Below are positions 52,937 through 61,798 of a stretch of DNA of 64,000 nt, piece after piece (the stretch's first letter is position 1; each line of letters begins with the position of its first letter). Location of the stretch: contig JADLAK010000103.1 in NCBI GenBank assembly GCA_020848275.1, positions 1 to 64,000 of the forward strand, given 5' to 3'. A model generated the notes under the pieces. That model saw only the letters and a program-made list of their open reading frames with translations. It did no database searches and was not told the origin of the DNA. The DNA comes from Planctomycetota bacterium. GTDB lineage: Bacteria; Planctomycetota; UBA8742; UBA2392. Made by a program: the position numbers and the translations under genes.

Positions 52937-53215
52937 ATGTTCGACCACGACACTCTGCTCAAGCGAATCACGGTTGACGCTAATACTTGTGCAGGCGCTG
53001 CAGTTTTCAGAAACACCCGGACATTCGTTGCAACCGTTCTGGCATCGCTGGCGGATGGGATGACAGCCGATGAGATCATCGATCATTTTCCGCAACTCAA
53101 AAAAGAGGATGTTGCGGCCGCCGTCGCCTATGCAATTCACTTAATTGGCGACAAACTCAGTGGCCACTTTGATGAAACCGGTTGGGAAAACGCAAAGGAG
53201 TATCCACTTGCCTAG
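52937..53215 (+). CDS. DUF433 domain protein
   Basis: This 92-residue protein matches DUF433: RITVDANTCAGAAVFRNTRT, then FVATVLASLADGMTADEII and HFPQLKKEDVAAAVAYAIHL. DUF433 proteins are small winged-helix antitoxin-like proteins, often paired with PIN-like toxins (DUF5615). No toxin gene follows here; the next gene is bioB, overlapping by 8 nt. It may be an orphan antitoxin or a regulator recruited upstream of bioB. It begins just after the MITE-like element. Confidence 0.8.
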   Translation: MFDHDTLLKRITVDANTCAGAAVFRNTRTFVATVLASLADGMTADEIIDHFPQLKKEDVAAAVAYAIHLIGDKLSGHFDETGWENAKEYPLA

Positions 53216-54230
53216 CTCTATCGCCGCACCACGCATCACCGATGGACCGCTTACCGACCTCGCCGAATTCGTCATCAGCGGCGGCGAGATCGACCTCGAT
53301 ACCGCCACCGCACTCCTGCGCCTGCCGACCGAGCGCGCCTACGACCTCATGTACGCGGCTTATCTCGTCAAACGCCATTTCCTCGGCGACCAGCTTCACC
53401 GCTGCGGCATCGTCAATATCAAGAGCGGCAATTGCGGCGAGGACTGCGGCTTCTGCGCACAAAGCGTCTTCTGGCAGAAGGAAGCCGGCACCCCCACCTA
53501 CGGCCTGATGTCCACCGACCAGATGGTCGATGCCGCGCGTGAAAGCGTGGATCACGGCGCGACGAACTTCGGCCTCGTCGCAGCATGGAAAGGCATCAAG
53601 AAGGGCCCGCAGCTCGACCAGATCTGCGACGCGATCAAGCGCATCAAGGCCGAAGGCCGCGTGCTGCCAGACGTCAGCCTCGGCGTCGCCGGCCCCGAAG
53701 AAATGGCGCAACTCAAGGACGCCGGCTGCGTCGTCTACCACCACAACCTTGAAACCAGCTCAAGCTATTACTCGCAAGTCTGCACCACGCGCCCGTGGCA
53801 GGAAAACTACGACACGATCAAACACGCGAAAGCCGCGGGCATGGAAGTCTGTTGCGGCGGCATCTTCGGCATGGGCGAAAACATGCGCCAGCGCGCCGAG
53901 TTCATGCTCGAAATCCGTTCGCTGCGGCCTGAGCACGTACCGCTGAATTTTCTCGTCTCGGTCCACGGCACGCCGCTCGCGGGCAAGCAGGATATTAAAC
54001 CGCTCGAGGCGCTGATGCTGATCGCGGTCTTCCGCCTTACTAACCCGACCAGCGACATCTTCGTCGCCGGCGGCCGCATCCAGAACCTGCGCCAGTTGCA
54101 GCCCTTTTTGTTCATGGCAGGCGCCAACGGCATGATGGTCGGTAATTACCTGACTACACCCGGCCGCACGCGCGAAATGGACATCGAACTCGTGGCCGAC
54201 CTTGGCCTCGACGGCGCAATCCATGGCTGA
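53208..54230 (+). CDS. bioB: Biotin synthase
   Basis: This 340-residue radical-SAM enzyme inserts sulfur into dethiobiotin. The [4Fe-4S] motif CGEDCGFC (Cys76, Cys80, Cys83) is followed by the BioB-typical VYHHNLETS and VCCGGIFGMGE, and later PLNFLVSVHGTPL. A TTG start at 53208 is chosen because AAAGGAG sits seven bases upstream; a longer ATG frame would run through the DUF433 gene. It overlaps that gene by 8 nt, so the two are probably translated from one mRNA. No other bio genes are in the window. Confidence 0.93.
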   Translation: MPSSIAAPRITDGPLTDLAEFVISGGEIDLDTATALLRLPTERAYDLMYAAYLVKRHFLGDQLHRCGIVNIKSGNCGEDCGFCAQSVFWQKEAGTPTYGLMSTDQMVDAARESVDHGATNFGLVAAWKGIKKGPQLDQICDAIKRIKAEGRVLPDVSLGVAGPEEMAQLKDAGCVVYHHNLETSSSYYSQVCTTRPWQENYDTIKHAKAAGMEVCCGGIFGMGENMRQRAEFMLEIRSLRPEHVPLNFLVSVHGTPLAGKQDIKPLEALMLIAVFRLTNPTSDIFVAGGRIQNLRQLQPFLFMAGANGMMVGNYLTTPGRTREMDIELVADLGLDGAIHG

Positions 54231-54302
54231 TTACAAAATCACCTGCACGCCGTAATGGCCGCGACTGCACGACGTGATAAATTTCGTGGCGGAGGACTAG
54301 CC

Positions 54303-55025
54303 ATGCGCTTTCGATCTCGTCGCCCGTCTCGACCCATCACGTTGTTGATTGCAGGCGCTGTCGTCGCGCTGGTTGGCGGCGGGCTGGCGATGTTCAACAT
54401 CACGCAGGGCGCTCGCCTGGGTGGCCTGCAGGATCACGGCCAGCAGATCGAGGGTCAGGCGATCGGCGCCTCGCACCGCGAAACGCGCCGCAGCAAGGGC
54501 GGCATCAGTCATCATTACTATGTGCAGGTGCGCTTCGACACGCCCACCGGCGAACACATTGATTCGGAAAAGGAAGTCGCGAGCTTTGTGTATGGCAAAT
54601 ACACCGGATCGTCGCCGTCGTATCCCAAACCCGTCGCCATCCTGTTTGACCCGCTGGACAAGACCAACTGGGCAATCGCCGAGAACCTCGGCCAATCCCA
54701 AAGCGAGGCGAAAACCGGGCTCTGGATCGGGCTAGGCGTTGCGGCGCTTGGAGGCATCCTCGCGTTTGCGGCGCTGGTGCAGGCCAAACATCGCGGCGGC
54801 CTGATGGCGCTGCCGGCCGGTTACGAATCTTCAATGCCCGCAAGCTACCTGTCGCGGCATTACCACCAGCCCTACCCCGAGCACCCGCAATACCCGCAAC
54901 AGCCGCACCCCGGCGCGGCCGTGAGCTATCCGCAAACGCCGCACCCGGGCGCAGTGCAGCCGCCCTATCAGCCGTACCCGCAGCGGCCGCAGACGCCCTA
55001 TCGCCCGCCGCAACCTCCGCGCTAA
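54303..55025 (+). CDS. DUF3592-like membrane protein with Pro/Gln-rich tail
   Basis: This 240-residue protein starts at ATG 54303, preceded by GGAGG. It has two membrane helices (about 11-33 and 140-165) flanking a beta-rich extracytoplasmic domain of the DUF3592 type (SHHYYVQVRFDTPTGEHID, PVAILFDPLDKTNWAI). The C-terminal 60 residues are a His/Pro/Tyr/Gln-rich repeat (PQYPQQPHPGAAVSYPQ), probably disordered in the cytosol. Function unknown. Confidence 0.7.
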   Translation: MRFRSRRPSRPITLLIAGAVVALVGGGLAMFNITQGARLGGLQDHGQQIEGQAIGASHRETRRSKGGISHHYYVQVRFDTPTGEHIDSEKEVASFVYGKYTGSSPSYPKPVAILFDPLDKTNWAIAENLGQSQSEAKTGLWIGLGVAALGGILAFAALVQAKHRGGLMALPAGYESSMPASYLSRHYHQPYPEHPQYPQQPHPGAAVSYPQTPHPGAVQPPYQPYPQRPQTPYRPPQPPR

Positions 55026-55042
55026 ATTGCCCAGACATCGCC

Positions 55043-55414
55043 ATGAGCCGCAAGCCGGACAAACAGAAGTTTCTGGGTGTCATCTCTAATTGGGATGCGC
55101 GGCTGTGGCTTGGCCGGGCGCGCGCGCGGCGACTGAACAACGAAGACCTGATTCGCGTGCAGTTGCCGAACATCCACTTCGACGACGAAGAAGAGCACCC
55201 GGAAAAGTACGACACGCCCGAGAAAAAGATCGCCGCGATCATGGAAGACAACGGCGGCAGCCTGGGCAGTTTCAACGTCGAAATGGCGGCTTTGTCGATA
55301 CAGGAACAGATCTACGACATGCCCAACGACCAGATCATCGCCGAACTCGCGAAGTTCGGCATCGTTGTCAGCGGCATCGAAGACCCGCCGGCGTCAGACG
55401 ATCTTCCCTTTTAG
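55043..55414 (+). CDS. Conserved-looking small protein of unknown function
   Basis: This 123-residue cytosolic protein has a basic N-terminus (MSRKPDKQKFLGVISNWDA) and an acidic middle (FDDEEEHPEKYDTPEKK). It matches no family I recognise. It lies 17 nt after the DUF3592-like gene. Its stop overlaps the convergent cysS stop by 4 nt. Clean codon use supports a real gene. Confidence 0.55.
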   Translation: MSRKPDKQKFLGVISNWDARLWLGRARARRLNNEDLIRVQLPNIHFDDEEEHPEKYDTPEKKIAAIMEDNGGSLGSFNVEMAALSIQEQIYDMPNDQIIAELAKFGIVVSGIEDPPASDDLPF

Positions 55415-57222
55415 CTGAGCGTCCAGCGCACGCCTTGCGGCGTGTCTTCGATCAGCACGCCGCGCCTCTTCAGATCGTCGCGGATCGCGTCGGATTGCTT
55501 GAAGTCTTTGGCCTTCTTGGCGGCCTGGCGCACGGCGACAAACAGCGCAATAGCCTCGGCGTCCATTTCCTCAATCGGCGCGAGATCCTCGAAGCTGGGC
55601 AGTTCACCGGCCTCGATTTTCTCAAAGAGCACTTCACGGTCGGCGGCTTTGGCCCAGTGCTTGACCTCGTGCGCGGCCTTCGTCTTAAGCTTCTCAGCGT
55701 CGAGCCACGAAGACACGTCGCCCGTATTAAACAGGCCCGAGCGGTCGCTGCGGTCGAGCACATCCAGCACTTCGTCAAAGCTTTCCATCAGGCGCAGGGC
55801 CTCGGCGGCGTCCGCGGCCTCGGGCTTCGCTGCGTTCACCGCGCCGATAAACGTGAAGACGGACGCCAGCGCGTTAGGCATGTTCAAGTTGTCGTTGAGC
55901 GCTGCGTCGAATTCCTCCTCGTGCTTGTTCACGAGTTTGACCATGCGATCCGAGGGCGGCTTGGTCGCGTCGCCCGCCGCCTGGCGCATATCCTCAAAGA
56001 AACGCTGAATGCGCTCAACGCTCGCTCGCGCCTGTTCGAGCAATTCAAAGCTGAAGTTCATCGGCTGCACGTACTGGTTGGCGATCAGCGCATAGCGCAA
56101 TACGTTGGCCGGCACACCGGCCTTGAAACCCGCATCAGCCAGCGGCTTCTGCAGGTCTTTGCGGCCAGCCGCAACCGGGTCGAGCAAGTCACGCACCGTG
56201 AAGAACGAGCCGTCACGCTTGGCCATCTTCTTGTTGTCGACAAGCAAGTGGCGGCCATGCACCCAATAGCGGGCGAAGGATTTGCGGGGCGATTGCTGAT
56301 CGGGCGCGCCGTGCGGACCCGGCACGGTCGAGCCAAAGGCGCCATAACTCTGGGCAATCTCGCACTCATGGTGCGGGAAAATGTTGTCCTCGCCGCCGGT
56401 GTGGATGTCGATCACCGGCCCGAGGTGCGCTCGCGCCATCGCTGAGCACTCAATATGCCAGCCCGGGAACCCCGGCTTGATGGTCTTTTCGACGCCCTTG
56501 GGAACCAGTTCACGATAACGGTCCCAGTCTTCCTTCGGCCAGCCCTTGGGTGAGTGCGGGTCCCACTGCATGAGATGTTTAACGTCTACCTTCCAGAGTG
56601 CGAAATCGCGCGGATCACGCTTCGCTTCGCGCACGTCAACGCGCGCGCCGGCCTCCAGCTCGTCGATCACCTTGCCGCTGAGCGTGCCGTACTCGGGGAA
56701 TTTCGCAACCTCGTAGTACACCTCACCGCTGTCCACGACGTAAGCAAATCCGCGCTCGATCAACTTCTGGATCATCGCCAGCATCTCAGGCACGTGGCGC
56801 GTGGCCTGCGGGTGCAGCGCGCGGTCGTCCGCCTCGCCGCCCTGCATGACGCGCAGCCGCATCGCCCGCGCGTCTTCGTAGAACGCTTTCTCGAAGTGTG
56901 CGGCGACCTTGAAGGGATCGCTGCCCAGTTCACGCGCGGCCCTGGCAAGCTTGTCCTCGCCCTGCGCATCGGCCAGGTGGTCTTCGGTCATGTGGCCGAC
57001 GTCGGTAATGTTCATCACCTGCCGGACTTCGTATCCATTGCGCTCAAGCACACGCCTCAGGATGTCGGCGGCCAGGAAGCTGCGGAAGTTGCCTATATGG
57101 GCAAACGAATAGACCGTCGGGCCGCACGAGTACATCGTGACGCGGCCGGGCATCAAGGGTTCGAAGGTCTCGAGCTTGCGCGTGTACGTATTCTTGAGTT
57201 TCAGCACGGGCATATTTGCCAC
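55411..57222 (-). CDS. cysS: Cysteinyl-tRNA synthetase
   Basis: This 603-residue class I synthetase is longer than the usual 460-500. It has the HIGH-like [11 protein letters not shown], zinc ligands Cys32 (YSCGPTVYS), the [10 protein letters not shown] cysteine and the HHECEIAQS pair, and the KMSKS-like [11 protein letters not shown]. It charges tRNA-Cys. The extra length comes from insertions in the catalytic domain (about 95-160) and the helical C-terminal part, as in the CysS of some PVC bacteria. The start ATG at 57222 follows a 216-bp gap that contains the ispF terminator. Confidence 0.95.
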   Translation of the reverse strand: MANMPVLKLKNTYTRKLETFEPLMPGRVTMYSCGPTVYSFAHIGNFRSFLAADILRRVLERNGYEVRQVMNITDVGHMTEDHLADAQGEDKLARAARELGSDPFKVAAHFEKAFYEDARAMRLRVMQGGEADDRALHPQATRHVPEMLAMIQKLIERGFAYVVDSGEVYYEVAKFPEYGTLSGKVIDELEAGARVDVREAKRDPRDFALWKVDVKHLMQWDPHSPKGWPKEDWDRYRELVPKGVEKTIKPGFPGWHIECSAMARAHLGPVIDIHTGGEDNIFPHHECEIAQSYGAFGSTVPGPHGAPDQQSPRKSFARYWVHGRHLLVDNKKMAKRDGSFFTVRDLLDPVAAGRKDLQKPLADAGFKAGVPANVLRYALIANQYVQPMNFSFELLEQARASVERIQRFFEDMRQAAGDATKPPSDRMVKLVNKHEEEFDAALNDNLNMPNALASVFTFIGAVNAAKPEAADAAEALRLMESFDEVLDVLDRSDRSGLFNTGDVSSWLDAEKLKTKAAHEVKHWAKAADREVLFEKIEAGELPSFEDLAPIEEMDAEAIALFVAVRQAAKKAKDFKQSDAIRDDLKRRGVLIEDTPQGVRWTLS

Positions 57223-57287
57223 TCTATTTCACGTCGCGGAAGATAAGCAAGGCCGGCGCGAACAATCATGCCGCCGCCGGAAATAAC

Positions 57288-57310
57288 AAAGGCCACCGTG
57301 GGTGGCCTTT
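57288..57310 (-). terminator. Intrinsic terminator of ispF
   Basis: A perfect 10-bp stem AAAGGCCACC with a GTG loop. On the minus strand the 3' arm ends in TTT, followed by GTTATTT. It lies about 130 nt after ispF and upstream of cysS. The rest of the 57223-57438 gap shows nothing else. Confidence 0.8.
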
Positions 57311-57438
57311 CGACTCGCACGACGCGTCAACGCCGGGTCAGCCACCAATGCAGGGATCGTGGGCAAGGCAACACAAGCTGGTGTTCAACATCTTCATAAG
57401 GTCGAAAGATACCCCATCGGCCCGGCGAGTCAAACTCT

Positions 57439-57912
57439 TTACAGCTTCCGCAGCGAAACAATCGCCTGCGTCGCAATCGCCTCTTTGCGTCCGACGGCGT
57501 CCAAACCCTCGTTGGTGCGGGCTTTCACGTTCACCTGGTTGGTGCGGATGTCGAGCAACTCGGCGATGCGCGCCTCCATCTTGCGTTTGTAGCCGCCGAT
57601 CTTCGGGGCCTGGGCGATGATGTTGCAGTCGATGTTTTCGATCTCGAAGCGCGCGTTGCGCACGATGTCGGCCACGGCCTTGAGCAGTACGCCGGAATCG
57701 GCGTCCTTGTACTTCGCGTCGGTATCCGGGAAGTGCTCGCCGATGTCGCCTTTGCCGCTTGCGCCCAGCATGGCGTCGGCAATCGCATGCAGCAGCGCGT
57801 CGGCATCCGAATGGCCGTCCAATCCCTTTTCGTAGGGTATTTTCACGCCGCCGAGGATGAGTTTGCGCCCGGCGACCAGCGCATGAATGTCATATCCGAT
57901 TCCAACAGGCAT
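57439..57912 (-). CDS. ispF: 2-C-methyl-D-erythritol 2,4-cyclodiphosphate synthase
   Basis: This 157-residue protein is the normal IspF size and catalyses the fifth step of the MEP isoprenoid pathway. Metal ligands are in GYDIHAL (Asp8, His10) and GHSDADALLHAI (His34, counting from this start). Other marks are FPDTDAKYKDADS, the NIDCNIIAQAPKI strand and the C-terminal ARTNEGLDAVGRKEAI. The start at 57912 is chosen by similarity; a longer open frame upstream is antisense to the next gene. Confidence 0.95.
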   Translation of the reverse strand: MPVGIGYDIHALVAGRKLILGGVKIPYEKGLDGHSDADALLHAIADAMLGASGKGDIGEHFPDTDAKYKDADSGVLLKAVADIVRNARFEIENIDCNIIAQAPKIGGYKRKMEARIAELLDIRTNQVNVKARTNEGLDAVGRKEAIATQAIVSLRKL

Positions 57913-57981
57913 AAACGTTCCCCCGTGCCGGAGTATAGCCTCGCCGCGCGCGCCGAGTAGGATGCAGGCAGGAGAACGAAT

Positions 57982-58716
57982 ATGCCCGGCAACCCGCAAG
58001 TCTACGGCGACGGCAGCACCGACTACGAAAAGTACATCCGCACGCAGGAGCTCTTTAAGCTGCAAAAGGGCCCCTCCGAATGGGCCAACGAGGAGGAGTT
58101 GCTCTTCCAGTCCGTGCACCAGTCGATGGAAATCTGGCTGAAAGTTGTCATCCAGCACGCCGAACAGGCAGCCAAGTGGATGGAGGGCGACAACCTGCGC
58201 GACGCCGCGCGGTTTCTCACGCGCGCCGCACGCATCATCGAATTCCTCGCGGGCAGTTTGAAATTCCCGATGTCGATTGCGCCCTGGGATTACCACAAGA
58301 TTCGCATGGGCCTTGGCAAAGGCAGCGGGCAGGAATCCCCGACCTTCAGCCGCCTACTCGACATCGGCAAGCCGTTGCTGGCGGCCTTCGAGGGCGTGCT
58401 CAAGCGCCGCAAGGCCACCGTGGACGCCGTGCACCAGGACCCGGCGGGCAATCGCGACCTATATGACCTCACCATTGCGATGGCCGAGTTCGACCAGGAG
58501 TTCATGCACTGGCGCTACCGCCACTTCCAGGTCGTCAAACGCATCATCGGCGACGGCGTGCTCAGCCTCAAAGGCATCCCGGCGAGCTCGCTTGAAAAGC
58601 ACGCTAATTCGGCGATGTTCCCCGACATTTGGGCGGTTATCAACCGCACAACAAACGCGTACAATGCCAAGTATCGCCCGCAGGGCGGCGGCGGTTACAC
58701 CACCGCGAAGACGTAA
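57982..58716 (+). CDS. Tryptophan 2,3-dioxygenase family heme protein
   Basis: This 244-residue helical heme protein of the TDO family has YGDGSTDYEKYIRTQELFKL, the distal His46 in SVHQSMEIWLKVV, Arg108 in the YHKIR helix and the proximal heme His181 in HWRYRHFQVVKRIIG. It is shorter than usual (about 280-300), and the Thr-containing GTGG loop that binds the tryptophan amine and carboxylate is missing. It may therefore act on another indole or aromatic compound, like some TDO-fold enzymes of secondary metabolism. A kynureninase-like gene lies 3 kb downstream. Confidence 0.8.
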   Translation: MPGNPQVYGDGSTDYEKYIRTQELFKLQKGPSEWANEEELLFQSVHQSMEIWLKVVIQHAEQAAKWMEGDNLRDAARFLTRAARIIEFLAGSLKFPMSIAPWDYHKIRMGLGKGSGQESPTFSRLLDIGKPLLAAFEGVLKRRKATVDAVHQDPAGNRDLYDLTIAMAEFDQEFMHWRYRHFQVVKRIIGDGVLSLKGIPASSLEKHANSAMFPDIWAVINRTTNAYNAKYRPQGGGGYTTAKT

Positions 58717-58756
58717 AGACATCCGGGCTCTCGGGGCACAGCAACCGGGAGCAGCC

Positions 58757-58996
58757 ATGAAATCAGCTCCGTTCCTTCTCCTTAGCAGCGTCGTGTTAAT
58801 CGGCGGCGGTGCGGCGCTTGCGGTATGCGCGATCGCCGACGTTTTCGGACTGAGCGAAGGCATCGACCTCGACCTCGGCTTTTTGCAGCTCAGCAAGTGG
58901 CCGGCGGAACGCTGGGGAATCCTCGCACTGGGCGCGTTTGTCGGCATGCTCGGCCTTGGCATGTTGACGGCAGCCGTTAACAACAAGAATTCCTAA
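58757..58996 (+). CDS. Small two-helix membrane protein
   Basis: This 79-residue protein has two membrane helices (about 4-27, FLLLSSVVLIGGGAALAVCA, and 52-72). The start at 58757 follows a GGGAG site. No family is recognised. It lies 40 nt after the TDO-like gene. Confidence 0.6.
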   Translation: MKSAPFLLLSSVVLIGGGAALAVCAIADVFGLSEGIDLDLGFLQLSKWPAERWGILALGAFVGMLGLGMLTAAVNNKNS

Positions 58997-59036
58997 GTCA
59001 CTTGCCATACCCGCCTGTGGACGCACAATCGCGTCC

Positions 59037-59837
59037 ATGGGCGACATTTCCGGCAACGTTCAACGCTTCAGCGGCTTTGCGCAGGTTTACAATTCCGTGC
59101 GGCCGCACCCGCCCGCGGTGCTGATCGACGTACTGGCGTCCATCGGCGGCTTCGCGCGCCCGGCACTCGTAGTCGATATCGGCTCGGGCACGGGCATTTC
59201 CACGCGCATCTGGGCCGAGCGCGCCGACAGGATCATCGGCATCGAACCCAACGCCGACATGCGTAAGCAGGCCGTTGCGGCGACGGCTGCGCACAATATC
59301 GAATACATCGAGGGCCTGTCGTCAGACACGGGGCTCGACGACGCCTGCGCCGACGTTGTCACTTGCGCGCAGGCCCTGCATTGGATGGAGCCGGGGCCGA
59401 CTTTTGCCGAGATTGCCCGCATCCTGCGGCCAGGCGGTGTCTTTGCCGCCTACGATTGCGACTGGCCGCCGGTGCTTCACTGGCAGGTGCAGTCGGCCTA
59501 CGAAGATTGTCTTTGCAGCGCCGAGAACATCGAACGGCGCAACAAGCTGTCCCCGCACGTGCGTTATTGGGACAAACACGGCCACGCCGCACGCATGGCT
59601 GAAAGCGGCTGTTTCACCTTTGTGCGCGATTTCGCCCTGCACAGCGTCGAGGAAGGCAACGCCGAACGCCTGATCGGCATCGCGCTCAGCCAGGGCGGGG
59701 TGCAGACCGTGCTGAAGTCCGGCTTTTCGGAATCCGACATCGGCGTGCCCGCGCTGAGGGCCATTGCCAAGCGGATTCTGGGTGATACACCCTCAACCTG
59801 GTATCTGACCTACCGTGTCCGCTTGGGAATCAAGTAG
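59037..59837 (+). CDS. Class I SAM-dependent methyltransferase
   Basis: This 266-residue methyltransferase has motif I VVDIGSGTGISTRIWA (about 42-57), the acidic end of strand 2 in IIGIEPNADMRK, and motif IV DVVTCAQALHWMEPG. It belongs to the methyltransferase-11/25 group, close to small-molecule or UbiE-like enzymes. The substrate is unknown. It lies in a run of plus-strand genes after the TDO-like gene, but nothing ties it to tryptophan use. Confidence 0.88.
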   Translation: MGDISGNVQRFSGFAQVYNSVRPHPPAVLIDVLASIGGFARPALVVDIGSGTGISTRIWAERADRIIGIEPNADMRKQAVAATAAHNIEYIEGLSSDTGLDDACADVVTCAQALHWMEPGPTFAEIARILRPGGVFAAYDCDWPPVLHWQVQSAYEDCLCSAENIERRNKLSPHVRYWDKHGHAARMAESGCFTFVRDFALHSVEEGNAERLIGIALSQGGVQTVLKSGFSESDIGVPALRAIAKRILGDTPSTWYLTYRVRLGIK

Positions 59838-59867
59838 ACTCGGCACGGCTTACTTCACGGGGCGGCT

Positions 59868-60560
59868 TTGACCAACGTCAAGGTTTATTCGCATTGCGAA
59901 CACATCAAAGGTGATGGGCGTGTCCGCATGGCGTGGCTGGAGGCCGACACGCACGTAGTACTGGCGATTGCCGACGGCAGCGCGGTGAAGGCCGGCACAC
60001 CGCTGGCCTCGCAAACCGCCGTCGAAATGGCGATGAAATTCGCTGAGGGAAACACCTTCCCATTCGATCCCGCGCGCTGGGTGAAGTGCATCCAGGATAT
60101 CGACGCCCACATCGCCGATAACAACCGCGGCGAGACGACATTGTTCATTCTCGCAACTGACGGCGAGCTGCTCGCCGGCGCAGCTTGCGGCGACACCCAC
60201 GCGCGCCAGTTTGGCCCGGGTGGGGTGCTCCCGGTCTACGCTCGGCCCACGGTTAAAGGTTTGATCGGCAGCAAGCAGGCGATAGTCGACCCGATCCAGC
60301 TTGCGTACACCTCGCCGGTGATTGTTGCGGCGACCAAGGGCCTGTGGCGCTACACCAAGGTCGAGACCGTGCATCAAACCGTCGGCGCAACCGCCTCGTC
60401 GAAACTGCCCTCGGCCCTGGCGGGACTGGTGCGCTTGAAAACGGGCGCGCTCAACGATGACACCGGTATTTTCACGATGGTCAAGCGCAAGTCCGGCACC
60501 AAGGGACCAACGGACGAAATGCCTGTCGACGACATCACCGAAGCGCTGCCGGCGGAGTAG
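59868..60560 (+). CDS. PP2C-like phosphatase, apparently degenerate
   Basis: This 230-residue protein starts at TTG 59868. Three PP2C signatures can be aligned: LAIADGSAVKAGTPLASQTA (normally DGHGG-type), GETTLFILATDGELLAGAAC then GDTHARQF (the GTTA...GDSRA region), and VAATKGLWRYTKVETV (normally ASDGLWD). The metal-binding Asp of the last motif is Lys and the N-terminal NED-type motif is absent. It may be a pseudophosphatase that binds phosphoproteins, or a distant active member. No kinase gene is adjacent. Confidence 0.6.
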   Translation: MTNVKVYSHCEHIKGDGRVRMAWLEADTHVVLAIADGSAVKAGTPLASQTAVEMAMKFAEGNTFPFDPARWVKCIQDIDAHIADNNRGETTLFILATDGELLAGAACGDTHARQFGPGGVLPVYARPTVKGLIGSKQAIVDPIQLAYTSPVIVAATKGLWRYTKVETVHQTVGATASSKLPSALAGLVRLKTGALNDDTGIFTMVKRKSGTKGPTDEMPVDDITEALPAE

Positions 60561-60572
60561 TCGGGCCCGGCG

Positions 60573-61673
60573 CTAATCCACTTTCGGTGCGTGCTCTAAA
60601 GCGGGGAACCGCTTCACCATCGCGTCCCAGAAGCGCGAAGATCTCGCGTTTTCGAGAAAGTCCGCCCACCACTTCGACTTGTCCACATTCTCGCCAAAAA
60701 CTTGTCTAGGCGCGCGTCGAACTAGTTCACCAGCTTCGTCGATGTGGCCGTGCCAAACGAAATCCGTTAGCCGGGATGCAAGGTCTTCCACACCATAATC
60801 GTCACAAAGCGTGCGATTCAGAGCTTCGGCGATCACTTGATCGGCTAAAGGTTTGTTATCAAATTCGAAGGCCGGCTCTTGGAACGACAACTCGACCTCA
60901 GGAAACGGCGACCCGGCAAAGCCCGTGTAGTAGTAGGCAAAAATATCGTCGAAGCAATGCAGACGTGCGGCTCCCGTGCTCTCGACGCTTACAAGCCCCA
61001 GTTCTGAATTCCCTAGCGGCATGTAGTTTAAACACCAGCAGTTGCCGGTGTCGGCCTTCAGATTGAGAATCCAGTAGTTGTACGCCGCATGCGCACCGCC
61101 GGTCCACTCATAGGCGATAACCGTCAATCCGCCACGACCTGTCATGTCCTCAATTTCGAGGTCTGTGTCACGGCCGTCAGGCGTTTGCCAGCATCCGCGT
61201 GCCCACGAGCTGCAATCACCAAGCGGCCGTTCAACGCTCTGCTCTGGCCACCGGCATTTACCGAGATGCCGTAGCGTTAAAAAACACATGAAATAGCCCC
61301 CGCTGGTTCCTTCTTCACTGCCGGACCCTGCACCAAGCCATTTCAGAACGCCTTTGTGTTCAACCTTCAAGTGGGAGAACTGGCGCTCTCCGTCGATCAC
61401 TTCGACAAGCTTCCAATCCCTGTAGAGATACTCGCGAGTTGTGTAGCGTTGCCCATCTGGCGTACCGGCCAGCCCATGCAATTCGCCCATGGCACGCGTC
61501 CGAATGACCATCGGACCTGATGCGACTACTTCCGCATCGCTGGAAGAATCCTCACGGGGAACTTCGGAAGCTGGTTCGGGCTGTGCCAACGACACGGGCA
61601 GTTCCAGCCGCGAACTGCTGCTGACGAGCATGAGCACGAAAATAACGGCCACAAAACGAATCAGTCGAAGCAT
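60573..61673 (-). CDS. Exported protein of unknown function
   Basis: This 366-residue protein starts at ATG 61673, preceded by AAAGGAG. It has a hydrophobic N-terminal signal (LIRFVAVIFVLMLVSSSS). The body contains several cysteines (CWCLNYMPLG, HLGKCRWPEQ) and aromatic residues that suggest a beta-rich extracytoplasmic domain. It matches no known family. Base use is somewhat richer in A/T than in its neighbours. The palindromic half-repeat at 61726 lies in its upstream region. Confidence 0.6.
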   Translation of the reverse strand: MLRLIRFVAVIFVLMLVSSSSRLELPVSLAQPEPASEVPREDSSSDAEVVASGPMVIRTRAMGELHGLAGTPDGQRYTTREYLYRDWKLVEVIDGERQFSHLKVEHKGVLKWLGAGSGSEEGTSGGYFMCFLTLRHLGKCRWPEQSVERPLGDCSSWARGCWQTPDGRDTDLEIEDMTGRGGLTVIAYEWTGGAHAAYNYWILNLKADTGNCWCLNYMPLGNSELGLVSVESTGAARLHCFDDIFAYYYTGFAGSPFPEVELSFQEPAFEFDNKPLADQVIAEALNRTLCDDYGVEDLASRLTDFVWHGHIDEAGELVRRAPRQVFGENVDKSKWWADFLENARSSRFWDAMVKRFPALEHAPKVD

Positions 61674-61725
61674 GACAGGCTCCTTTGTCAAATGATCGGC
61701 GACGGCGCAACTGACGTGCAGTTTT

Positions 61726-61755
61726 TCCGTGTTTATCTGTGTGAATCTGTGGCTT
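61726..61755. repeat. Half copy of a 'ccgtgtttatctgtg' repeat
   Basis: The sequence TCCGTGTTTATCTGTGTG-AATCTGTGGCT resembles one arm of the GCCACGAAT-type palindrome family (42976). No matching arm lies nearby. It sits in the divergent region before the kynureninase-like gene. Confidence 0.55.
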
Positions 61756-61798
61756 AAAAGAGGGTGTGCTGTCGCTACGTCCGGGAATCGGGGCCATC

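Noticed and set aside
57913-58296. N-terminal extension of ispF
   Set aside because: It is antisense to the TDO-family gene, and IspF proteins are about 157 residues long.
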